64,000 nt of DNA from Cristatella mucedo (GCA_009760855.2 WPIO01000048.1:1278501-1342500); one strand, 5' to 3'; counted from the first letter of the stretch, positions 1 to 39,079 are shown. Made by a program: numbers and translations. Notes: generated by a model not told the origin, from the letters alone.

Positions 1-188
1 TAATTAATGGATAATGGATTTGAATGATCTAGCTCAGCTATGTCGTTTCCTTGTGCTCCGGCAAACTTGACGTTGTGGTTCCAGTGTGCTTTGCCTGTTT
101 GCTGGTGTATGATTCAGTGAGTTTTACTAACCAGCTGCTCCACTTGCAGGTGACCCGTGTGTCTTCTTGCATGTTTTTATAAGCATTC

Positions 189-257
189 AAGTAGGATGCG
201 TGCATGCGTGCATGTGTGTGCGTGCATGCGTGCATGTGTGTGTGTGCGCGTGCGTGC

Positions 258-300
<43 letters not shown>

Positions 301-333
301 CTCACGCTTTCGTGCGTGTGTGCATGCGTGATT
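189..333. repeat. (TG)n microsatellite
   Basis: TG-rich DNA with a pure (TG)18 core at 261-296, flanked by interrupted TGCG/TGCA units. Confidence 0.95.
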
Positions 334-412
334 TTGTAAGGCTGTCTGAGCATGATGCATTGCTTGTCATTAGCAATAACTCATTAAGTTATCTCATCAC
401 TTCTTTCTGTTG

Positions 413-480
413 CAGCGAGCTGTGAAGCGCCTGTATAGAGATTTAGTTCACTTCGGACACTATACAAAAGGCATAGTTAG
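413..480 (+). mobile_element. LINE A 3' tail fragment
   Basis: Short copy of the terminal motif found throughout the window: GCAG-GAGCTGTGAAGCGCC, then TAGAGATTTAGTTC and CTATACAAAAG. Only the last 70 bases or so of the element are present, inside an RFX4 intron. Confidence 0.7.
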
Positions 481-763
481 TTTTAGTGTATTATAATTAA
501 TGATATGCCACCTCCGGCTTATTGAAGCTATTGGTTGGTATAGCAATGTCGATCGTATAAGCTCTAACTGTCTTCAGGCAACTGCGGTAGCAGTCCTCTG
601 CTCATTCTGCCACGCTCTGTCGAATGCCTTCATCGATACTAGTGGAGTGTTTGCTATTGATTGCAATGTATGCTGTGGCTGCTGCTTCAGCTGCCACAGC
701 TTCGGTTTCCCCGGCCAATGATGTTGTGAGCTACAGCCACTTGGCTACGTTTTCTTTCTTTAG

Positions 764-26696
<25,933 letters not shown>

Positions 26697-28129
26697 CTGC
26701 CGCGATGACTCGCCCGACTCTTGCACTCAGCCAACTGAACCAGGTTCTGCAATTGAGCCCGTCATGTGACTGCCGTCGCAGGAGCCTAAGCTTGCTGCTC
26801 GGTCGTCATGATCACCGATCGGTGGTGCCGACTCGACCCGCTGGGGTCGCGCGACAGCGGCGACTACGGCAGAAACAGAAGCTAAAAGTCTTTATGTAAT
26901 GCTGCACTTCTGCTGGCCAAAGCAGTTGGCCTACAGCCGAACCGTGTGGAGGGGCACAAGCTACTGCTGCTTGGTCACTCTGGTGATCTGCTAGGCGCGC
27001 AGACGCTGCTGTTACGCAGCAGCGCATTTTTTCATCGGGTCTCCAGTGGCACTCTGTTAAGCGATGCTCAAACGACCTACGGCCTGTTTGCCTGGAGTCT
27101 AGCAAGCTTTAGACTGCCTTTGGGAGCCTTTTTGTGGTCCTGTCGGCTTTGCATGACTTGATTGTCGTGCATTTCGGTCACGGCTTTAACAGAAAACTGT
27201 CACGGGACGCTAGTTTCAGCATAAAAGATTTTAATATATGCTCTATTGTCCATTCTGTTTCAGTTTGAGGATAGGGGTTATGCCTATGAAAAACCATGCT
27301 CTTGCAATTCATTTAGGTAGGTGGCCTTAAAGCTGGAAGCGACTGTCCAAAAAACCTTTGGCGCACACTGTCCGACACTTCGCAAACAAGAAGATATCCA
27401 CGTGTTGTTGTTCAAGTGACGTAATAGAGTCCTGCTTAAGAACTTGCAAAGCCAACTTCTCAGCCAAGTGAACCGCCTCGCAAGCTACAACTCGTAAGAA
27501 AAAACAATATACAGCAGTTCCATGTCATGAATCTGCAGTTGTATGAGCCAAGTCGAACTACGTGACTGTTAGTTCCTCAAGGAGAATCATAGGTCTCAGT
27601 GACCGCTGAAGCTGCTGTATGGTCATCTGGGCTCACAATAGCTCCTTCAAGAGCTGCATGCTTTATACCTAGTAGTTATTACTTTCAGTTGTATGGAATA
27701 CAGATCTAACGAAGGCCGCCTCATGTAGCACTTCTCGAGCTAAAAAATTCCGAGTGGGAAAACATCGTCTGGAACAGTGAAAGATTCCCGACCACTGGTT
27801 TGCCAGGCTGGCAGCCGATGGATTGAGCTGCCCATTGTAGTCGAGAAGTAGACATGCTGCAGCATCAGCAGTTCACAAGCTCTTTAGGGTAATCGCTGGT
27901 GCAAAAGCAAGGTACTCATTTAGCTTGCAGAATCAATTGTGTCATTGCAGCCAACGAGAGCGGCATAGCTGGCACAGAGTGAGTAATAAAAAAATTAAGT
28001 TTCTCCTTTATTCCAAGATGTAATAATATGTAACCATTTTTCAAACTGTATGTTCCTAAGTGGGAGTGGCCTGCCATTGTCTAATATAAACTTGAACCAA
28101 GTCAGACGAAGCACTGGCATGGTTCAAAT
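26697..28129. other. RFX4 3' UTR and downstream DNA
   Basis: GC-rich up to about 27160, probably 3' UTR, then AT-rich. The first canonical poly(A) signal I found is AATAAA at 27985-27990. No other coding signal. Confidence 0.5.
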
Positions 28130-29935
28130 TGTAGTGTCCAGTCGTCTTTTAGGTTTCTGGAAACTGTTTAACAGTAATAATTAAACAGCTGTTTTTGCCC
28201 AAACTGAAAAAAGGCTACTTTTTCTGTTGTACTGTTTCTAACGGAAGTTATTTAACAGAAAGATAATACAACTGAAGCACCAACGTTCACTATGGAAATA
28301 CAATATTTAACCGAAAACAAATTATTAAAGCTTTTGAAGGTAATAGCAATTTGTTATGAGGATTTTATCAAATCGGCCAAAAAACTAAAATTAAAGAGCA
28401 ATTTTTCAAAAACTAAGTAAGATTATAGTTAAATTGATCTCCTGATAGGTTTATTCAGTCATGTCTTCAGTTTGAGAATAGGCCGAAAAACTAAAGAATC
28501 CAATTACAGAAGAGCTATAAGGTAAATATGGACAATGCAATCAATTCATCAAATGTCCTCAAAACTCCATGACAACGTTCAGGAATCATCTGAAAATTTC
28601 ACGGAGTTGATTTTGATCAACCTGTTGGTGGTATCGCATCCGAGTAGGAGCCCGTGAATAATAAGAGAACAAAAACAATTGCCCATTTCCTGGGGCGAAA
28701 GAGTCGAGGAGATTGTTACTGATCTGGCTACTGCTAGAATATCGATTAAAGCTATGACTAGAGACGATTATACGCGGCAATCAATCTAACGGAACGGATT
28801 CAAACTTCCAGCGAATATAAGCAATACGATGAAGCTGGTACACTATGATTACGGAGAAAAAAGAAACAAAATAATTGCCGACATCAAGGTAAAACTCGAG
28901 AGAGGAGTACAATATCGCTTGACTGAATGCATTCACAACCATACGAGAACATCGATTCTTCGGAGTCAATATTCATGATAGCACCGATAAAAAACAACAA
29001 CAAGGAAAGTCTTGTTTCCACATTTGGTTTGTGCACTGCACCCGATATGGTCTAAACAATGAAACAGCCTTTGAGCGTTTTTGGAATAAAAACGGGAGAG
29101 GGATTTGTTAGGATTTACTTAGGACGGAGCTACAGTTACAATTAGACGGAGCTACAATTAGAAATGCATCAGCAACATTGATGTCACTGGGCATTTCAGT
29201 TTAAGCCATGATCTACACCTTGGAGTATGTGACACATTGTACAAGAAAAGGGCTGACATGGACTATTTAAATCTAGATAGTTACGATATAGATTAAACGA
29301 ACAATTTTGAATCAGATACGGGCTTGAAAGTGATAAGCGATAACTCATTAGAAGGAGACTTAGCAGGATTTTCTCACAAAATCAAGCAAGCTTACCAAAG
29401 TCATCAAAAATTAGCTGCCAGAAATAATGTCTTTTAATTCGAAGTAAAAGCTAAGTTCGGACGCGAAATTGGACTGCATCTTTTCTTGAAGACGCGCTAG
29501 AACTCCGTCCCAACAATTGTAGAGCCACTGATTAGGACAAAAGTGGCCATCCGCGAGACCTTAATTGAGTTCAAGGTGCTCGAAACAAGTGAGACATTGG
29601 ATTTTCTCAAAACTCTTCCGAAAGCAATGGATTCAGTAAAATTTGCTGTTAAGAATCAAAATGTAGAAGACTCAGCGTTGATGAGTGCTGACACAATTGT
29701 AGAAATCATTTTCAGTCAGCTCTCTAACTGGCATTATGACATTGGTACCAAGCTCAAGGAAAATTTGAAGTGTCACGTTTAAGAGCGATTGAACAAGGTT
29801 GCCGTGAACCTTTTGCGCAATCCCAAAGTCCCATCTGTTGCACGGCTGTAAAAAGAGTGAAACAATGGAAAAACTAAAACAGCTGTTAACTGTTACATTG
29901 AAAATTGAAAACAGTAAACAGCTGTTTTCCAAAAA
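28130..29935 (+). pseudogene. hAT-like DNA transposon relic
   Basis: In one frame from about 29190: SLSHDLHLGVCDTLYKK, GLKVISDNSLEGDLAGF, then KTR*NSVPTIVEPLIRTK (a hAT-type TRWNS motif whose Trp codon is now TAG) and EFKVLETSETLDFLKTLPKA, VEIIFSQLSNWHYDIGTKLK. Several in-frame stops (for example after DSYDID and at TR*NS) mean it is dead. The AT-rich flanks contain similar AACAGCTGTTTT segments at about 28181-28194 and 29878-29931 in inverted arrangement, possible subterminal repeats. The left limit is approximate. Family assignment rests on the TRWNS-like block and its context. Confidence 0.5.
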
Positions 29936-29999
29936 TGACTAATTCAGAAACCCTAGTCGTGTTCAACCCATGTCTTGTTGGAATCAGGTTTCATCCACG

Positions 30000-30660
30000 A
30001 GACCATTCACCTGCGGAATCCCACAAGGATCCGTCCTCGGTATTTTGCTGTTCTCCATTTAGAAATCAAGCTCTGGGAAAAGTGATTCTGGCCCATGGAG
30101 TGGGTTCACTTTCATTTCATTTGAGCTGCATTTATCATTTAATCCCTTGGAATCTACCGCAGCGACTGATAAACTGAACGTTTGCCATGCAGACATTTGA
30201 TCCTTGATTTCGGCAAATTTCCTTAAAGTAAACGACGATAAAACAGAACCAATACTGGTAGGACACTTTAAGCATGTGGCTGGACTAAAAGACTTTGCTC
30301 ATCTCATAAGCGATGCTGTTGTGCAACCATCCCCGTGTGCTCTGGTAATCGCAGCAACGAACAAGCCGACCCGGAAATAGAGTTTATTGCTATTCGTATG
30401 TTCATTGGGAGAAGGCGATCGAGTCGGATGTAGCTGGCAATCGCGTAGCCACTTCCAAAATTCTCACCCTACGATATTTCTCTCTTGCTTCCGACTCTGG
30501 TTTGTCTTTTCCAGCGGCAAGTGCTGCAACTTCAATCTTGCTCACTTCCTCTTTGTCATAAGAGATTAAGTCCGTTGGCCACCGTATGCACACCGAAAGC
30601 CGCAGCATAGGCTAGAGCGATCGTGTGAAGACTTGACAGTCTAACACACACCTAGTCTGT
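30000..30660 (+). mobile_element. LINE B RT fragment and 3' end
   Basis: Encodes CGIPQGSVLGILLFSI (RT motif) and, across frameshifts, the YADD-flanking and thumb region; the NDDKT-like segment is near 30235. Bases 30440-30610 match the LINE B C-terminal/UTR region (GGCCACCGTATGCACACCGA). Internal deletions. Confidence 0.8.
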
Positions 30661-30719
30661 GAGTAGCTACAGATGAAGTGACGCTCATTAATACATAGTT
30701 TTGTACATAACTAGTGAGT

Positions 30720-31200
30720 AGGTTGTAGCTGCATTTAATTTGAGGAAGTTTCCTACCATCCAAGTTCAAATTTCAGACATGCATTCCTCATGGGAGTTAA
30801 GAGAGCTCGACGTGCTGGAAGGCTTTAAGGGAGGAAAGCGTAGGCAGAGCTGTATATCATCTTAGATCGTGCTCGACAATTAGATTGGCAAGTGGCGGCG
30901 TAAAGGTTGTGACACAAGTGAACAGAGAAAGATTCTTAGAATACCTCATATTTTAAAAGCTCACTTGATGACAGTTCTCGTTGGACATAAATGCCTTGAA
31001 GTCTGCCACTGAAATAGGACCTAAAACACGCCAGCGCAGTGCCAGTGATGCCCAGGTGACATGAGAAGCACTAAGGGAGCACTTGATGATTAAAGATATC
31101 AATTGCTGCTGATAGATCAAGCAGACCTAGCAGAAAGACTTGATCTAAGTTATAGTTCCTGAGAAGATGTTATAAACTCACCAACGTAAGGTAACCGGTT
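30720..31200 (-). mobile_element. LINE A RT fragment
   Basis: The minus strand near 31085-31140 encodes LGLLDLSAAIDIFNHQVL, the RT motif with the first catalytic Asp region; further left the complement of the thumb region is recognisable by comparison with 59440-59830 and 63620-64000. Confidence 0.65.
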
Positions 31201-32894
31201 AAGGGATTTAATAAAAAAAAACTAAACAGCAAATTTCTCTTAGGTTTTAAGTTTTAATATAGGAATTTATCTACTCTTTTGTTTATATACTTGTTTTTGT
31301 GTCATTATAGGAACGACGATACGGAAGCAGGATGGATGCTGCTTAAGTACCGGGTTACTGCTGTTGATTTCTTAATAAGTGGCCTTGCACTTGCCTTTTT
31401 GGAGGATGCAGAGACAAGACCCAGGCTGGGGGCATCTTTATTTTGTATGGCCTGACCATGAAGCTAGTGTTACTCATTTGTGGTTTCAGCAGAATCAAAC
31501 CTTATAGTCTTAAAATTTGCATTGAGTAGATTATATAGCAAAGGGAAAAATCCTGGCATGACAAGAAAAACCGTGAATGCAATTCGCGTGTAAATGCAAT
31601 ATAATCCTACATCTCGAATACAGTTCACTTAAAAAAAATTCTTAGTAATTTTAGTATAAAAATAGTACAAATACATGTTAATTTTGACTCTTTTCTTTTT
31701 TCTGAGTACGCATTAGCTGAAAGAAGCGAATTCGTGCGATTTCTCTTTCCAACTGAAAACATTTCAAAGGTATCGCTTGCCACAACGGCTAAATTTGTAG
31801 TGAATTGCAGCTATTTTCTACACCTTCGAGGCGCAACCAATTGTCAACTACGCAGGAAAAAGTCAATACAAAGTTATACCGTGAGAGAAATTTACCTAGC
31901 AAAGAAACTGTGAAAAAGTGCCGGCAGAGCTGTCGCCGAAGTCGTCAAGTGCGAGAGACTTGCGCACTAAAACTTTGGGGCTTGCGGCAAGGCGATCACA
32001 CCGTGAGGCGACTCAAATAGCAAATAGCCATTCAGATTCCAGAGATGCACATTCTGATTCAAGTGCAGCTGCCGATAAAAGAGTAATGAAATTCCAATAT
32101 TCACTTTATTTAGAAAAAAAACAAGTAAGCGCCTTTCTGCTTTTGCTTTGAGCTACTCTCAAACCCTACCGCGCGGCCCCAAGGTCTGACACTCATAAAA
32201 CCGAAAGCGTTCGCTAATTGCCGTCCGAGCAAGGATAAACGGAGACGGCGATTTAATCACGACCGGAGCCCTCTTTGTTTTCTCTCTGTCGCGGTTGATG
32301 CTGTAGGTCGACGGTTATAGCTTGAGGGCGTGGTAGGATCGTTGACTTTCTAGACGAGCGCAGGTCATTCTGAACAAGTGCAATTACGTCGGCCTAAGAG
32401 TTACTAAACGATTTGCTACGTAAATGCGTACATCTGCACGCAAACTTTAACAAAACGTGAGTAAGGAGCATGCACTATGCTGGGTAGGATACTGGGGTGC
32501 ATTTAAATCCTTAGAGCCAGAGGCGAAGCCAGGATTGAGCGCCGGGGTGGCACGGGGAGGGGGGTTTGCAGGTGGAACCCCGCCCCCCCCCCCCCTATAA
32601 AGGCCTGCGGGTGTCGTGCAGCCGTCAACCGTGACCACCTTCGCTCCTTTGATGTCTGCTGTTGGTCGCCGCCGCCCGCGCCTTTTCTAGGTGTATGCCA
32701 TTCTTCGGAGCCGCAAGCTAGATTTGTTTGGATGAGGCGCTGCCTGGAGGTTAGAATCCAGCGGCTGTCTATCTGTTTAGACGGTGTTTGCATGCGTGCA
32801 TGCGTGCATGCATGCATGCACGCATGCACCACCGTCTGTCACTTCGCAAAGACTACAGAGGTGCTGCTCAGCTGAGAGTTTTCCAAAGCTGGAA
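31201..32894. other. Intergenic DNA
   Basis: AT-rich to about 32150. Bases 32160-32720 are GC-richer, with a (C)13 run at 32583-32595. Bases 32787-32825 are a TGCA/CGTGCATG repeat. No coding signal or recognised repeat. Confidence 0.5.
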
Positions 32895-33045
32895 ACTCAA
32901 AAAGCCTAAGCGGCATTCGGTATGTATTCGGTGGCCAGCAGACTTCGTCTCGTGCAGCACAGAGACAGTGAGAAGTAAAGCTGAGTCGGGAAAGAAAGCA
33001 GTTGATGCAGTGAGTAACGCGAAAGTGGCAGCTCAGGACGGCTAG
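32895..33045 (-). mobile_element. LINE B 3' fragment
   Basis: Reverse copy of the LINE B C-terminal/UTR region: GGTGGCCAGCAGACTTCGTC, CACAGAGACAGTGAGAAGTA and TTGATGCAGTGAG are complements of sequence at 45450-45580. Confidence 0.75.
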
Positions 33046-33204
33046 ACAGGATGCACCATAGTCGGCAGCAGGATAATAGATGCGGTTGCGTAGGTAACTA
33101 CGGAAGTGAGTTCTAAAATCTCAGACCTGCAGAGCAAAAACTTCTGTTGCCAACGGTCTTTAAGCAGAGGAGTACACTAATCTCCAAAAAGGCCAATTGT
33201 TTGC

Positions 33205-35000
33205 AATATTACGGAGCTGAAAGCAAGCAGAATGGACACTGGAGTTGACGTGGGCATCTAGTGAAGGTCATTTGTGAGCCGGTCTCCCAGATATTGCACT
33301 GAGACCAGTAGAAAATGGGTGAGTCCAATTCGAGGGCTTGGCTTTTCCGTTTCTGAGTTACACTAGGTTTACCCGCTACTAGAAAGTTAGTCGTATAGCT
33401 GTTCAACATCAGAAAACTTGCTTCCACCCAAGTGCGAGTGTCAGCAATACTATCCGGGAAGGGATTTGACTAAGTTTACCAATCCGGCCGGCGAAAAGTT
33501 TGTCAAGACATTTGTACACACCAAAAGAAAACACTTCTTTAACGCTCTAAGCGAATAAATAAAGCTTGTCCATTGGTTTGGCGATGAAATGCGCGGTTTC
33601 AGAATTTGGAACCACGCACACAAAATTCACGCTGACAGCATAATCTCTTTTTGTATCAGCGATTTTTAGTTGCCCTTTAAAGTTCGTTATAAGATGAAGT
33701 GATGCCAGTCGGTAGTCACAGGCTGCGTTAGCATACGAACTGAAAGACGTGGCTGCAAGGGGCGTCCCAGTTCCTTGGAGAGGCAAACTGAGAAACAGAT
33801 TCAGAAGAGCGGCTGTGCGTAACGGAATTTTGATTGGAAAGTATATCGCACACCTAGGCCGGAATAAGAGAATGAGAAGACCTAAAAATGATCAACACAA
33901 ATTTAAATTGTGCTGCTTGACGATAAGCCAGGGCGTATCGGCTTGAAGGAGTGGAATTTAGCACTTGCAAAATTTGCGACAGACAACTACTCTGTAGACT
34001 GTCAACTACGCTGTAGAATTTTTTCCATCAACAAAAAGCTGCATAGTGCAGAAGCAGGAAGACCTGCGTAGGTAATGAATGCATGTAACAGAAGCCTAGC
34101 CGGCATTTTACACACGCGTGAACCAGCTTGGCTTATGCCTCTTTATTTAGGCATCATCAAACTTTTATAATTTTATGTTGCTGAAAGTTGGTAGACTTGA
34201 GTGAGTAGTTAAAGCTAAAGGTTAGCTGATTCAACATAGCATTACATTACATTACATTACATAGTCATTTATAGAGCTGCAGACGAACATTAACGGCTGT
34301 ACTGCCGCTTGCAGTGAGCTTACAGGATCGTCGACTGCTGGACACGAACTCAGTGCTCTAGAGGAGCGAACACCTTAACCCTGAAGCTGACGTGGTCATT
34401 TTATGAAAGATCGTTTTCGAACATGGCACCCACTCAAAGCATAAAGCCAAGATCACTTTGGGGTAAGTTTCTAAAACTCTGAGGAAGGCCTCGTTTGCAC
34501 ATGACTAATCAGTTGGTTGTAACATTTTTGAGATTTTACTTTCGTCTAGCCGAGAATGTCAGCAATATATCATGTACAGGATTTACGATAGCTGACATGC
34601 TGGAGAGCAGGGAGCGGATCAATGTGCGGTTCCAGCTTTATACAAAAAATCCTATATTGTGCTTGGCGATTATATCTTCACGAGGAAGCTTATGAATTGA
34701 GAAAAAAGGGGAGCTAGATAGAATCTCTGGGACGTCCCATGCTCTTGACGTCGATGGTCTCAAATTTCCCACTGAGATAACACCTAAACTATTGCATTGC
34801 AGTTCCTGTAATGCCCAGATGAAATGGAAGATGATCAAGGAAGTCTTGGTGACGAGTGGCAGCAAAATGCTGCCAAGAGATCCAGCAGAGCTTGCTTATA
34901 GAATCTTTCCGATTAATTATTCACGCGAAAGCTTTCAATGAGCGCCAGTGACGAGGACTCTATTAAGGAATGACTTTCTTCAAAGCAAAACTAGAGCTTG
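33205..35000 (-). mobile_element. Decayed LINE A pieces
   Basis: The minus strand encodes MEASFLMLNSYTTNFLVAGK (RT thumb, 33380-33427), a weak C-terminal segment (SFSSYANAACDYRLASLHL, 33700-33745) and SVGNLRPSTSRAWDVPEILS (34735-34800), a degraded GVPQGS region. The pieces are out of order or interrupted, so more than one copy may be present. A SINE S2 lies inside (34236-34400). Confidence 0.6.
34236..34400 (-). mobile_element. SINE S2 with (CATTA)n tail
   Basis: Reverse copy: the tail (CATTA)n is at 34240-34261 on the left, then ATTTATAGAGCTGCAGACGA and CCGCTTGCAGTGAGCTTACA, then a degraded B box. The pentanucleotide tail resembles the TAATG insert at 44384-44400. Confidence 0.65.
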
Positions 35001-35509
35001 CTTTCCACTTGAATTTTATATATGAGCTTTTTCAATAACCTTTCACTGATCAGTAAATAAAAGCCAAGGTAGCGGTCAATCGAAAGCCTCATTGATACAG
35101 AGAGGAAGCAGAGTCTAAGCGGACTTCACCCTTAACCTCCATCCCCCCTCCGCTGGCAGTGGGCACTTAAGAATTGTCTGCAGCTTAGTCTTGAGCCAAC
35201 GATCTAGGTCATGAAATTTAATCGCCCTAACCCTAAGCTAAGACTTAGGGGCTAGCCCTTAATCCCGGACAAGGGTAGAATATGCTGGCTACCCATGATG
35301 GTAAATGAATAAAATCCTCATATGGCAAATGGTTGCAAGGGGAGACGTCCAATTTCGTTCCACTCAATAGTATCTCCTCAAACAATCATTATCCATCAAG
35401 AGTGCAGTAACATATTTCTCGTAGGTCGGTACAGAAATGACCTATTATCATCATTGTTATACCAGGCATACCTTAAGGGCTTTCAAGGTAGAATCCATTC
35501 TAGCAAGGG

Positions 35510-36043
35510 ATTGACTTCAAGGTTTTGTCACTCATTTTGAGGTCCCTTCATTCTTTGGCTCCAGCATATCTCTCAGATCTACTACCCCACCAGGCCAAGC
35601 ATCGTACCACCCACTTTTCGGAATCCAGCAGTCTACCAATACCTCGTACAAACCTCAAATCCTTTGGAGACCATGCATTTAGTTCGTATGCTCCCAAAGC
35701 CTGGAACTCCCTCCCGACCTGCGTCAGAACATCCCTGACTTGACCACATTTAAAAAGAACTTAAAACACACCTATTTAGGGCAGCATTTAATGGGTTCCT
35801 GTGATTCGTCCTTCACGTGCTTATGCGTGCTGACACTGTGCATGCTGCCACTAACCACATTTGCATGCTGACCCTGTGCATGTCACCCCTAACCATGTTA
35901 TTAATTTTGTTTGCTTATCAAGCATGATATTACTCACCATTCAATTGCATTTCCCTTTGCAGCAAATGTAAAGCACCTAGAGAGAGATTGAGTTCTCTGA
36001 GGGTGCTTTATCAAGTGCATCATTATTATTATTATTAATATTA
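35510..36043 (+). mobile_element. LINE A 3' end
   Basis: Encodes ILRSLHSLAPAYLSDLLPHQ, KSFGDHAFSSYAPKAWNSLP and TCVRTS before a frameshift; then the UTR, hairpin (AAAGCACCTAGAGAGAGATT...GAGGGTGCTTT) and (ATT)n. Very similar to 19730-20255. Confidence 0.93.
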
Positions 36044-36049
36044 TTATTA

Positions 36050-36180
36050 CTCTCAGGTTTGGCCGAGGGGTAAGCTGCTTGCCTATAATGAACAAGTCTT
36101 GGGCTCGAGCCCTGCTGCATGTGTGACCTCCAGGATCGAGACGAAGCTTGCTTTTGGCACTGTATAAGTGAAGTATTAAT
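36050..36180 (+). mobile_element. SINE S1-like, different tail
   Basis: Begins right after the LINE (ATT)n tail with a good tRNA-like head: CTCAGGTTTGGCCGAGGGGT (A box) and TGGGCTCGAGCCCTGCTGC (B box). The tail (GACCTCCAGGATCGAGACGA, CTGTATAAGTGAAGTATTAA) only faintly resembles the LINE motif. Confidence 0.7.
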
Positions 36181-37379
36181 TTTTTCATCGGCAATATTGT
36201 TAAATTACCATCCTTGTTACATTTAAATCAGACATCGGTGGCACTTGCGACAAAAGTGCTGCCTTTGGGCTCAGTGCACCCTTTTGACTTTTGACGTCTG
36301 ACCTTTGGGCTCTGTGCACAATTTTGACGACTTTCGACCCTTCTGCTCTATGTACCCAAAGTAGACCAGCATGCTTAGCCGGACAGCCCCCTTCCGGCCT
36401 GCTTCGACGGTTCAAAGCGAAGCGTCTATGATGCGCAATGAATTTAGAAGCTTCAATGCACTTTATTCCAACAAATATTATTCCTTTAAAGTAACGTTCA
36501 GAAATAAAAAGCTGCACAGCGGCAGAGGCTTAGATAAGGTATTGTTTGATCGATACAAACTATGTTCGATCCATACTTTTGGTATTCATTAGCTTCACGA
36601 CTGCCGGACAGAGAAATGAGCTACTCCATGCTTCAAAGTCTTATTTATTATATTGAGCAACTAAAACATGTGTCTACCATTCGACTGGTGTTATTCTATG
36701 CATAGGCAGGGCTATATATAAGTGTGTGCGTGCTGCATGCGTATTAATGCAGGCTTAGATATGTGAGCATCGTACGCAACTCCATAAGAACTTGAAGAAT
36801 ACGTGGGTGCTACGCTGGAGGCTTTTATCTATCAAGTTCAAAGAGGTAAGCTCACATTACTGCAGCTTTTCGCAAACGTTAACCGACGACCTTCGCATCA
36901 CGCAACGACGAAACTACGAAGCGCGGCAAAGTCAGCAAGACAGCGAAGGAAGTTAGTAGCATCTGAACGGCAGCTATGCTGTACGGTTGGGAAAAGGAAA
37001 TGCTAAAACTCCACAAATTGAGAGGATATCGTTGTTGTACAAGAAATACGAGAGTGAGCCCCACGGTCTAGGACCGAGAGAGCATAATCATCCGTGACCG
37101 ACAGTCTTTATGCTAAGCAAAGGGGGGGACAGTTAATGTATAATCCCTACAGGATCTTCGGGCACACCGTGCCAGCTGCAATATAGGCCATCAGCAAGGT
37201 AAGCAGAAGCCAAGGCGTTTCGAGCCTTTTACATAAGAAAAGATCTGTCGTGGTGGTCTCGGACTTCTTCAGATATAATTGCCACCTGAAATAGTGCACT
37301 AATTTCAGCCTCTTAGTGCTCACGTGGCCTAAATGAACAATTAATTAGCTGGTCTATTTTTCACTTAATCCTCTTAAAG
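36181..37379. other. Intergenic DNA
   Basis: Bases 36240-36365 hold imperfect repeats of TTTGGGCTCTGTGCAC/TTTTGACG. No coding signal or known element. Confidence 0.5.
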
Positions 37380-37620
37380 ACCATTTGCAAAAGAAGATTT
37401 TGCTCCGCAGGTCCTACGCTTCGGAACTCACTTCTAAAACTCTTGAGCAATGACATCTACTCGCCTGCTGCCGACTGTGGAAAATCCTTCACAGCCGTCC
37501 TGTGCTGCAACTTCCAGGCTACTCACTTCCCCTCATGCCCTCCTAACTTAGCTACAATTCTCACCCTATCTTGGTTGCTTGTGTCAAGTCTTTCGAATTC
37601 GTAGATATGTTGTAAGCATA
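37380..37620 (+). mobile_element. LINE B 3' fragment
   Basis: GGTCCTACGCTTCGGAACTC, CTGCTGCCGACTGTGG and CTGTGCTGCAACTTCCAGGC match the end of the LINE B coding region (45360-45480). Confidence 0.8.
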
Positions 37621-38429
37621 AATCTTGTCTTAGCCTCTTTGCTCCTTTGATATCTACAATCTCTCACCATAAAAGGTTAAACCCAGACTCGTTTTGCCAA
37701 ATGCACACTGCTGTCTCCAGAAAGCGCCTTCATTCTTTCATTATATATGCCAAGGTGCGATGCTCTTCGACGATTGTTCGTGGCGACGAAGCACGAGTAG
37801 ATTTCGCGCAGCCTCAGCTCAAACTTGCGAGCTCGGGTGCATTCGCGACCCGCCAGCTGCCGGTAGCGAATCGTTGAAAGATTGGAATTCGCTGGCGAAG
37901 CGCATCGCTAAGCCGACTCATCGAGAGGCGCCCAATCTTTGTCGCGAACAATCGCTTCGATTTTGAGTAGATCGTGGGCGACCGATGCAGTTCAGCTGAC
38001 GCCCATTTGCAAGGCTTTGGCGCCATTGTTAAATGACAGACGTGGATGGAGAACGTGCAAATGGACAGCAGGTCAGGAAAAGCCGCTTGAATTGGGAGCC
38101 ATTGTGTGACTCAAATGAACTATGATGCCCTAAAAACCTGTTTTCGAAATAAAAATAATAATATACATCAATCACATATTGCTTATTTAATCACTACCAA
38201 AGTATGGCCTCTGATTGTGTCAAGTCAATTTGTGCAAGGAATGGAAAAATTTGAAACAGCTTTATAAAATGAGGTACGGACAATACAGGCAGCTATTTAA
38301 GACACCAATAAAAACAAACAGTGAAATTAACAATTCGTGTGCATAGACTGCAAGAAAATTAGTCTATTCCTATGTCCGCCTTCGAGACAGTGGAAAGAGC
38401 TTATCAAAATGTTAGTGATGTTAGCATAT
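37621..38429. other. Intergenic DNA
   Basis: No feature recognised. ORFs of 70-90 codons overlap on both strands at 37690-38026 around CG-containing sequence, with no homology I can name. Confidence 0.45.
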
Positions 38430-39072
38430 AGAAAGCATTACTCACACACGTGAGCAAAACTCTGCAGCTAGGCTTTTCGGTCGTGAGCATCTCAGTTGCC
38501 ACAGCACACCACTTCTCGCTGACCTGCACTGGATCCCAGTCAAGCAACGTATCAACTTCAAGGTTTTGTCACTCAATTTTAGGTCTCTTTATTCTTTGGC
38601 TCCACCCTACCTATAAGATCTATTCCCCCATTAGGCTAAGCATCGTACCAATCGCTTTTCGGAATCTAATCGTTTACCTATACCTCGTACGAACCTCAAA
38701 TCCTTTGGAGACCGCGCCTTTAGTTTGTATACTCTCGAAGCCTGTAACTTACTTCCGACTTTCGTCACGACATCCCCTGACTTTACAACATTTAAAGGAA
38801 ACTAAAACGCATCTATTTATCACAGCATTTATTTGGTCCATGCGATTCGTCATTACGTGCTTATGCGTGCGTACTGACACTGTGTATGCTGCCACTAACC
38901 GTATTTGCATGCTGACCCCGTGTATGTCACCCACCCTAACCATGTTATTCTTGATACTTATTGAGCATGCTACCACTAACCATTCAATCGTGCTTCCGTT
39001 GCAGCAAATGTGAAGTGCCTTGAAATACATCGAGTTTTCTGAGTTCGTTATATTAAATGTATTATTATTATT
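38430..39072 (+). mobile_element. LINE A 3' end
   Basis: Starts at the equivalent of LVQNSSARL (TCTGCAGCTAGGCTTTTCGG), continues through the C-terminus with frameshifts, UTR (CTGACACTGTGTATGCTGCC) and a degraded hairpin, and ends in a short ATT tail. Confidence 0.88.
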
Positions 39073-39079
39073 GCCACGC

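Noticed and set aside
35224-35252. Interstitial telomere repeat
   Set aside because: Only CCCTAACCCTAA followed by a diverged unit; too short to mean anything.
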